64,000 bases of DNA from JAHBVH01 sp034432375. GTDB taxonomy: Bacteria; Chloroflexota; Anaerolineae; Caldilineales; Caldilineaceae. Where the stretch lies: positions 1 through 64,000 of the forward strand of contig DAOUCA010000047.1 in the NCBI GenBank assembly GCA_034432375.1. Direction: 5' to 3'. Numbering within the stretch: the stretch's first letter is position 1; each line of letters begins with the position of its first letter. The position numbers were made by a program, and so were the translations under genes. The notes below the pieces were generated by a model. The model was given only the letters and a program-made list of their open reading frames with translations, had not been told where the DNA came from and made no database searches. This document shows, piece after piece, positions 58,794 through 64,000 of the stretch.

Positions 58794-59414
58794 ATGTTAC
58801 AGGGTGAAGGACTCCGTTTTCGGTACAACCAACAGACACCGTGCGTGCTCAATGATGTCAGCATCCGGGTCGCGCCAGGTGAGATCGTCGGCATCAGCGG
58901 CCCCAGTGGCCAGGGCAAAACGACGTTGGCTAAAATCCTGGCTGGCTATCTCGCACCCCACGGTGGCCGAGTGACGCTGGATGGCGGGACACTACACCCG
59001 CGCGGCTACTGCCCGGTGCAGCTGATCTTTCAGCATCCCGAGTTGGCGATGAACCCCCGTTGGCGGCTGCGGCGCATCTTGGCCGAAAGTGAGACGCCCC
59101 CAACTGAACTGCTGGCGGCACTTAGCATCGAAGCCGGTTGGCTTGACCGCTGGCCGCACGAGTTAAGTGGCGGTGAGTTACAACGGGTAGCCGTAGCCCG
59201 TGCCCTAGCCGCGCCGACCCGCTACCTGATCGCCGATGAGATGACCGCCATGCTCGATGCCAACACGCAGGCCCAGATCTGGCAAGTAGTGCTGGACCAG
59301 GTGCGACGGCGTAACTTGGGCTTGTTGGTGATCAGCCATGACGCGGCGTTGGTAGCGCGGCTTTGTTGTCGCACGATCGATTTGGCAGAGGTGACAGCTA
59401 CTGGCCACATGTAG
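58794..59414 (+). CDS. ABC importer ATPase (NikE/OppF type)
   Basis: 206 residues. Walker A GPSGQGKTT (about 37-45), signature LSGGELQRVAVAR, Walker B YLIADEMTAMLD, H-loop LVISHD. It lacks the C-terminal extension of longer OppF proteins, which is common for NikE. The last 17 coding bases before the final codons are repeated in inverted orientation just after the gene. Confidence 0.93.
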   Translation: MLQGEGLRFRYNQQTPCVLNDVSIRVAPGEIVGISGPSGQGKTTLAKILAGYLAPHGGRVTLDGGTLHPRGYCPVQLIFQHPELAMNPRWRLRRILAESETPPTELLAALSIEAGWLDRWPHELSGGELQRVAVARALAAPTRYLIADEMTAMLDANTQAQIWQVVLDQVRRRNLGLLVISHDAALVARLCCRTIDLAEVTATGHM

Positions 59415-59453
59415 TCCGTTGACCGCAACCTTTTTTGGCCAGTAGCTGTCACC
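59390..59453. repeat. 17-bp inverted duplication of a gene 3' end
   Basis: GGTGACAGCTACTGGCC (59390-59406, inside the ATPase gene) is repeated as its perfect complement at 59437-59453; the stop codon lies in the 30-base loop, which ends with six T. It may stabilise the message end or serve as a terminator. Confidence 0.75.
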
Positions 59454-59478
59454 TTGGATAGTAGATAATCTAATCTCT

Positions 59479-59667
59479 ATGACTTTACTTCATTCAGCCC
59501 CCGTTGACGCCCTGTTGCTGTTGGGGCTTGCCGGTCAGCCGGCTGCAACCGAAACCGCCTATCGCGCGTTCATTGCGCCATTAACTGCGCGCCTGGGTCT
59601 TGCGCCCGATGCTTCTCATCTAGCCTTTCGCGAACTTTGCGCCTTTGCGAGCGCTTTATTGACATAA
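59479..59667 (+). CDS. Possible small protein, 62 residues
   Basis: Ala/Leu-rich helical frame (TETAYRAFIAPLTARLGLAPDASHLAFRELCAFASALL) with an ATG but no Shine-Dalgarno. Codon use is like the neighbours, so it may be a real small protein or the remnant of a longer one. No family recognised. Confidence 0.4.
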   Translation: MTLLHSAPVDALLLLGLAGQPAATETAYRAFIAPLTARLGLAPDASHLAFRELCAFASALLT

Positions 59668-59932
59668 CAGAGAAGGACAAAATTCGGTTAAAGATTGAAT
59701 GTATTCAACATTATCTTTTGTTGCAAAAATTTTCGATAACAAAAGCCTGCGCTAAAATCTGAGGACTCATATAACGTGATTCATCATTATGCTTGTGTGA
59801 AGCAGAAAAATGGGCAGCAATTGTTGCCTATCAGTCCAGGAGATTGGGCGCAACATCTGCGCTGAGCGTGGGGCGTCGATAGCGGATGTGATTTGCGCGT
59901 TGAGCGCAATATGAGCAGGAGCGAATGAAGTT
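59668..59932. other. Intergenic with an operator-like dyad
   Basis: CTTTTGTT...AACAAAAG (59715-59745) with GCAAAAATTTTCGA inside resembles the dyads at 53252 and 61231, but has no good TATAAT at the matching distance; TAAAAT follows it at about 59753. No gene is seen in the rest. Confidence 0.5.
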
Positions 59933-60436
59933 ATGACAGCGTCACTGACAGATATTTATAATTTTCTGCCCATCGATGCGCGTTGGGCAACCGCCGGCCA
60001 GCCAACTGTTGCACAGTTTACGGCGCTCAAAGCCGCGGGGTACGAGGTCATCATCAATTTGGGGATGCCCGATTCGCCGCGGGCGGTGCCGGATGAAGCC
60101 GAAGTCGTAGCTGCACAAGGGATAACGTACGTGGCCATTCCGGTGCTCTGGGAGACCCCGACCGCGGCTGATCTGGCGGCCTTTTTCACGGCGATGAGCG
60201 CCAATGAGGACAAAAGGTGCTTTGTCCACTGCATTGCCAACATGCGCGTCTCGGTCTTTACGTTTCTCTATCGTGTCCTGGTGCTAGGCGTGCCGGTCGA
60301 CGAAGCGCGCCAGACCTTACATCAAATCTGGGAACCGAACCCGATTTGGCACCAGTTTATCGATGAGCAGTTGGCACAGCATACAGCGGGGTTGTCGCTC
60401 GAACACGAGACACCTTTGACCAAAGAGGAAAGATGA
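59933..60436 (+). CDS. BLH/DUF442-like phosphatase-fold protein
   Basis: 167 residues. YNFLPIDARWATAGQPTVAQF at the start and CFVHCIANMRVSVF (His-Cys-x4-Arg) are typical of the tyrosine-phosphatase-like beta-lactamase-hydrolase/DUF442 group. The loop has four rather than five residues between Cys and Arg, which is how I recall this subgroup. Substrate unknown. AGGAG lies upstream of the ATG. Its stop overlaps the start of the methyltransferase gene. Confidence 0.82.
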   Translation: MTASLTDIYNFLPIDARWATAGQPTVAQFTALKAAGYEVIINLGMPDSPRAVPDEAEVVAAQGITYVAIPVLWETPTAADLAAFFTAMSANEDKRCFVHCIANMRVSVFTFLYRVLVLGVPVDEARQTLHQIWEPNPIWHQFIDEQLAQHTAGLSLEHETPLTKEER

Positions 60437-61056
60437 AAATGAACGCAATCAGTGAAATTGATCAACCGTTACATGGGGAGATGACCAACCGCTACAACGA
60501 GCAGAATCTGCCGTGGGATGTGGAATTGCCGCCGCCGGAGGTGTTGGAAATTGCCAAATTGCTGCCGCCGGGCCGCGCGCTTGATCTGGGCTGTGGCCAT
60601 GGGCGCGCTTGCCGCTATCTGGCCCAACAGGGCTGGCAGTGCGACGGGGTTGATTTTGTGGAACAGGCGATTGCTACGGCGCGCCAACGGACCACGGCGG
60701 CCGGTATGGCCGACCGCCTGACGTTTCATGTCGCTTCGGTGGCGGAACTCGATTTTCTGGAGCCACCCTACGATCTAGCGATCGATGTGGGCTGTTTTCA
60801 CGCGCAACCGCTGGCCGTGCGCGTGCGCTATGCCAAGCACGTGGCCCGTCTGCTCAAACCGGGCGGACTCTTTTTGCTCTTTGCCCATTTGCGTGAAGAA
60901 AGTGCGGGCACCGAAGGGCGTTGGGTTACCGCGGCCCAGATTGACGAACTGTTTCAGCAGGACTTTACCGTAGAGCGCATGGTGCCCGGCACCACTACGA
61001 TGCGTGATAGTACCTGGCCCTCGGGTTGGTATTGGCTGCGGCGTAACGAACTATAA
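60433..61056 (+). CDS. Class I SAM-dependent methyltransferase
   Basis: 207 residues. AdoMet-binding motif ALDLGCGHGRACRYLAQQGW (about residues 50-70), acidic VDFVEQAI, and the post-motifs DLAIDVGCFHAQP and LLKPGGLFLLFAHLRE. The fold is like thiopurine or tellurite-resistance type methyltransferases, but the substrate is unknown. AGAGGA precedes the ATG; the 4-base overlap indicates translational coupling with the phosphatase-like gene. Confidence 0.88.
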   Translation: MKMNAISEIDQPLHGEMTNRYNEQNLPWDVELPPPEVLEIAKLLPPGRALDLGCGHGRACRYLAQQGWQCDGVDFVEQAIATARQRTTAAGMADRLTFHVASVAELDFLEPPYDLAIDVGCFHAQPLAVRVRYAKHVARLLKPGGLFLLFAHLREESAGTEGRWVTAAQIDELFQQDFTVERMVPGTTTMRDSTWPSGWYWLRRNEL

Positions 61057-61068
61057 CCGATAGGTCGC

Positions 61069-61110
61069 GCAGTGGAGATGCAGCGCGTTGCTTGTTCACA
61101 TCTCCACTGC
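61069..61110 (+). terminator. Hairpin after the methyltransferase gene
   Basis: GCAGTGGAGATG (61069-61080) pairs perfectly with CATCTCCACTGC (61099-61110). No clear U-run, so efficiency is uncertain. Confidence 0.5.
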
Positions 61111-61213
61111 GGTCGCTAGAGATTCCTGTTGCAACAACTCTATTCTTAGCGCCGCCTGCATAAATCATTAACCCCACTTAATTATTCTCCAAAAGCCGGT
61201 TAGATTCTCTCTT

Positions 61214-61251
61214 TATAATAACCGCATCGATTATTGTGAAATTTGTGATAA
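61214..61251 (+). promoter_or_regulatory. TATAAT and operator-like dyad before the FTR1 operon
   Basis: TATAAT (61214-61219) with a weak -35. TTATTGTG-AAATT-TGTGATAA-type dyad occupies 61231-61251, 12 bases after the -10, the same geometry as at 53235-53275. Its outer TTAT and ATAA halves match those there. Likely target of a metal-responsive repressor. Confidence 0.65.
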
Positions 61252-61347
61252 AAACCTCTTGAAATCACCCTTTGCTTTGTGTTACTGTAACTCCCGTCCT
61301 GATCAATACCCCGTAGACGATAGATTGAGTCCATCAATTGGGCTTGG

Positions 61348-61402
61348 AATCTATCCGACTATTCGGTTGTTGCCCAACGGGAACAGAGAATTGTGGGATA
61401 GA
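61348..61402. repeat. Hairpin with CCCAACGGGAACAGAGAATT core, copy 2
   Basis: ATCTATCC and GGATAGAT flank ATTCGGTTGTTGCCCAACGG then GAACAGAGAATTG. It is the second copy of the element at 21257-21315, here in the leader of the lipoprotein gene. Confidence 0.7.
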
Positions 61403-61438
61403 TACTTAATAAACGTAGTATCGATAGGAGTGAAGCGA

Positions 61439-62557
61439 GTGTTTTCGACAATGGCACAGAAAATAGCTGTAGTACTTGTGTTTCTTTTGCTGATCGCCGG
61501 CTGTCAGCAATCGGCTTCGACAGATAGCCCTGAAACCGCTACAATACCCGAGGATACCTCTGCAGAAAGTGCTGTACCGGCAGTGGATCTCGCTGGCATC
61601 AAAACATATTTGCTGGAACAAACCCAAGCGCTAAGTAGTAATACCACCGATCTACAGCGTGCCGCAACAGCATATTTTGAATTGGCCCAAGCGGTCGATT
61701 TTGACTATGCACTGCTTTGGGAAGAAAATGCGCCCGCCGTGAACGATACAATCGCGGCGGCCCGTGCGGCCTGGTTGATTGCCAGCCCTGGCTATGAAAA
61801 GATGGAAGGCATTGTGGCCGGCACGCCGAGCCTGGCTGACTATGATCTGATTCTTGATGCCGGTGGCAGTGGTGCCGACGATCCGGAAAACGCCGTTCCC
61901 TTTGATCTGACGCTGCCCAACGGTGAGATTCTGCCAAAACCGGGCAATCTCTTTGGCGTTACGGAAAGCACGCTGTGGGGTACTGAAGAAGCTTACAGCA
62001 GCGGCGTCGAAGCCGATCTCGATGGCAATGGCGCAATTGATTTTGGTGATACACTGCCCGATGCCAATGTGCTCAAAGCGAGCGCCGATCTGTTGAACAG
62101 CTATGCGGCTGAGTTGCAGACAGCTGGCGAAGCATGGACGCCCACCCCGTCCGATGCCTTTACGGCGCTCGTCGTGATGGTGCCGACAATGAATGAGTAC
62201 TTCGGCTCGTGGCGCGACTCACGCTTTGTCGCCGGTGAAAGCTCAACACAACGCGACTTTGTGGCTATCTCTCGTCTTGCGGATATCGGCGATATTCTCG
62301 GCGGGCTCGAAGTGGTTTACCACGAAGTGCAGCCGCTGGCCGAAAGTGTCGATGCGGCTCAGAGTGAGCAGATTGCTACTGGTATGGCCGATCTCAAAGC
62401 CTTTGTCGCCGACATCTATACCCAGGAGCACGAGGGCAAGCGTTATACACCCGAAGAAGCTGACCTACTGGGAGCTGAAGCCCAAAATCGTGCGACCACT
62501 GTGACGGGGCAGATCAGCCAGGTAGCGGCGCAATTGGGCATTACCATTGCAGAGTAA
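61439..62557 (+). CDS. Lipoprotein next to FTR1, helical (EfeO/imelysin-like, tentative)
   Basis: 372 residues. Lipoprotein signal KIAVVLVFLLLIAGCQQ, then a mostly helical body. EADLDGNGAIDFGD (about residues 195-210) is an EF-hand/dockerin-like calcium loop. WEENAPAV and DSRFVAGE are conserved-looking. Its place just before an FTR1-type permease recalls EfeO, the periplasmic iron-binding partner of EfeU, but the usual imelysin GxHxxE motif is not seen. Start: GTG at 61439 with AGGAG 8 bases upstream, rather than ATG at 61451 which lacks one; an open frame extends to 61259 over the promoter. Confidence 0.75.
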   Translation: MFSTMAQKIAVVLVFLLLIAGCQQSASTDSPETATIPEDTSAESAVPAVDLAGIKTYLLEQTQALSSNTTDLQRAATAYFELAQAVDFDYALLWEENAPAVNDTIAAARAAWLIASPGYEKMEGIVAGTPSLADYDLILDAGGSGADDPENAVPFDLTLPNGEILPKPGNLFGVTESTLWGTEEAYSSGVEADLDGNGAIDFGDTLPDANVLKASADLLNSYAAELQTAGEAWTPTPSDAFTALVVMVPTMNEYFGSWRDSRFVAGESSTQRDFVAISRLADIGDILGGLEVVYHEVQPLAESVDAAQSEQIATGMADLKAFVADIYTQEHEGKRYTPEEADLLGAEAQNRATTVTGQISQVAAQLGITIAE

Positions 62558-62585
62558 GTGGCAAAAGCCCTCACTTGCGTTATCA

Positions 62586-62661
62586 TAGGCGTTACGCAGA
62601 GCGCTGGCTACGTAGCCGGCGTTTCTGTACATATCGAAAGTGCGATCTACGCAACGTCTAA
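62586..62661. repeat. Degenerate TAGGCGTTACGCAGA hairpin element
   Basis: TAGGCGTTACGCAGA-type left end pairs with ATCTACGCAACGTCTA with four mismatches. The inside GCTGGCTACGTAGCC...ATATCGAAAG recalls the 32309-32383 element. It separates the lipoprotein gene from the permease gene. Confidence 0.5.
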
Positions 62662-62691
62662 CCATTTGGAACGATTTGGAACGATTTGGAA

Positions 62692-64000
62692 ATGCAAACG
62701 ATGAAGATACAACAATTTACCCACCGCCTTAGCCCTCTCCAGCTTTGGTTAACCGTGACGCTGACAGTGGTGCTCTCCCTTATACAGGTTGCACCGCTTT
62801 TTGCTGCTGCGCCGACGCCGGTGCAAGGAGCGGAAGCGTTGCGCGCTACCCTCTTTCAGATCCAAATGGATCTTGCCAATCCCGAGGCAGCCACCACCCC
62901 AACTTTAACCCAAGCTGAGGCGATCCTCACTGAGCCGTGGTTTGCACTCTTCCAAACAGAAGCTCCAGAAGCAGCGGCCACTGTGCAACAGGCGTTAACC
63001 GCTGCCCAGACGGCGGTGAATGCTACCGATGGGCCGGCGTTGGCTGCCGCCCGCGCCCAACTCTGGACAGCGCTCCTGAACGGTGCGCAAACAATTGTCT
63101 TGCAAGCTGTGGCTACCGATGATGTTGCTACCGCGCGCGCTTGGTTACTTGTCCGTGAATTTCGCCAGGCCACCCGCTTTTCGCGCCCCAATGCCGATGC
63201 CACATTGGCGCTGGTCGCCTTGGAACGGGGCGAAATCGCTAATGCGGATGCCGTCAATGCGGTGCGCGCCGATCTCTACGATACCTATCAGGCCCGCCTG
63301 ACCGAAGCCTTGCGTAATCTTGCCAGTGCCGATGAGCAGGGCTTTACGATACGCCGCGCTGAACATGCCGCGGCAGCACAGGGCTATTTCACCATTCTGC
63401 AGCCAGCCTATCTGGAGCAACGTCAGGCCGCGGCTACCGCGAGTCTGGACGCCAATTTTGCTGCCCTGACCAAGGCGACCCTCGTCGACACAACAACCCC
63501 GGCAGAATTGCAGGCGCAACTTGCCACCATTACCGGCGCGCTCGATGGTTTCCGCGCGGCACCCCTCTTGCCGGCAGAGCAGGCGCAACGGGCCGGCCAA
63601 CTTTTGCGCTTTCTCAATTTGGTGGGCGTTGAATATGGCCGTGGGGTGAGCAACGGCACCGTAAAAAGTGATCTCGAAATTCGTGAGGCGGTTACCTTCT
63701 TTACTGGCGCCCGCACTGCTTTTGACGATCTACGCGATCTGTTAGCCCAACGGAATGCGCCGCAGACTGCTACCCTCGTCGCCCATTTTACCGACTTAGA
63801 GGCGCAGATCAACAGTGCCGTCACCCGCGTCGATGTCGCCGATCCGGCAGCGGTCGATGCTACGGTTGCTGCCATCAATGATACTTTGCAAGTGACGATG
63901 CCTGAAGCGTGGCTACGTCGCGACAACAGTGCCGATTTTGATGTGATCCAGACTGCGCTCGACAACATGGAAGCCGCCGTGGCCAGCGGCGATTATGCCC
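62692..64000 (+). CDS. FTR1-family iron permease, N-terminal part (runs off window)
   Basis: The frame is open from ATG 62692 (alternative 62701, after three ATTTGGAACG repeats) to the window end. Residues 1-40 contain a signal segment (LQLWLTVTLTVVLSLIQVAPLFAAA), then a long extracytoplasmic helical domain: LREFRQATRFSRPNADATLAL-type and VNAVRADLYDTYQARLTEAL stretches, as in the extended FTR1/EfeU proteins that carry an imelysin- or cytochrome-like N-terminal region before the REGLE-type permease helices. The permease part would lie beyond 64000. Preceded by the lipoprotein gene and an operator-like dyad. Confidence 0.8.
   Translation, partial: MQTMKIQQFTHRLSPLQLWLTVTLTVVLSLIQVAPLFAAAPTPVQGAEALRATLFQIQMDLANPEAATTPTLTQAEAILTEPWFALFQTEAPEAAATVQQALTAAQTAVNATDGPALAAARAQLWTALLNGAQTIVLQAVATDDVATARAWLLVREFRQATRFSRPNADATLALVALERGEIANADAVNAVRADLYDTYQARLTEALRNLASADEQGFTIRRAEHAAAAQGYFTILQPAYLEQRQAAATASLDANFAALTKATLVDTTTPAELQAQLATITGALDGFRAAPLLPAEQAQRAGQLLRFLNLVGVEYGRGVSNGTVKSDLEIREAVTFFTGARTAFDDLRDLLAQRNAPQTATLVAHFTDLEAQINSAVTRVDVADPAAVDATVAAINDTLQVTMPEAWLRRDNSADFDVIQTALDNMEAAVASGDYA

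Noticed and set aside
60230..60250. Shortened Cys-x4-Arg loop as a damaged phosphatase site
   Set aside because: As I recall, the BLH/DUF442 subgroup normally has this spacing, so it is probably not a defect.

Overview
The window looks like a chromosome segment of a free-living, probably filamentous or particle-associated member of the Chloroflexota (Anaerolineae/Caldilineae-like). This is an inference from gene content: a single-chain GlyQS glycyl-tRNA synthetase, a deazaflavin/F420-type nitroreductase-like protein, a short BTAD regulator, an nSTAND-WD40 ATPase, Nik/Opp-type importers, many lipoproteins, moderately high GC, and abundant intergenic palindromic and short tandem repeats. I saw no rRNA, tRNA, CRISPR array, intact insertion sequence or prophage.

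Layout. 0-5 kb: MFS transporter, an Rpn-type nuclease gene broken by an in-frame TGA, and a TPP-dependent enzyme. 5-17 kb (mostly minus strand): fused glyQS, a site-2 protease, full-length cobalamin-dependent metH behind a terminator-containing leader, a DUF385 oxidoreductase and a long metallophosphoesterase. 17-20 kb: aldo/keto reductase, M20 peptidase/deacylase, cupin. 20-25.5 kb: short BTAD regulator, an unrecognised 430-residue protein and an S8 peptidase with a helix-hairpin-helix tail. 25.6-33.7 kb: CoA-disulfide-reductase/rhodanese fusion, then a copper-linked group (His-rich protein, MbnP-like lipoprotein, membrane-fused di-heme MbnH-like peroxidase, PCu(A)C lipoprotein) and a ceramidase-like hydrolase.

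33.9-46.9 kb is the most unusual part: a toxin-antitoxin pair, an nSTAND-WD40 ATPase, then a GHKL ATPase, a STAS-like/HTH protein preceded by a perfect 19-bp operator-like palindrome, an SF2 helicase fused to a PD-(D/E)XK nuclease, a 772-residue orphan, and a GHKL ATPase fused to an HExxH metallopeptidase. The last three genes overlap or nearly touch and look co-translated. I do not recognise this gene set as a named system; it is my main candidate for an undescribed conflict/defence system.

46.9-53 kb: two small membrane proteins, a DinB-like protein, a NarL-type two-component pair, a thioredoxin-reductase-like enzyme, and YnfA plus a MerR regulator opposite a CCPF protein. 53-59.5 kb: a complete Nik/Opp-type ABC importer. 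60-64 kb: a BLH/phosphatase-like protein with a methyltransferase, then a lipoprotein and an FTR1-type iron permease that runs off the window.

The Nik-type importer and the FTR1 operon carry similar AT-rich dyads at almost the same distance after a TATAAT box, suggesting a shared metal-responsive repressor. Intergenic DNA is unusually rich in hairpins: several families keep a constant core or constant ends while the paired arms or the central palindrome differ at each locus.
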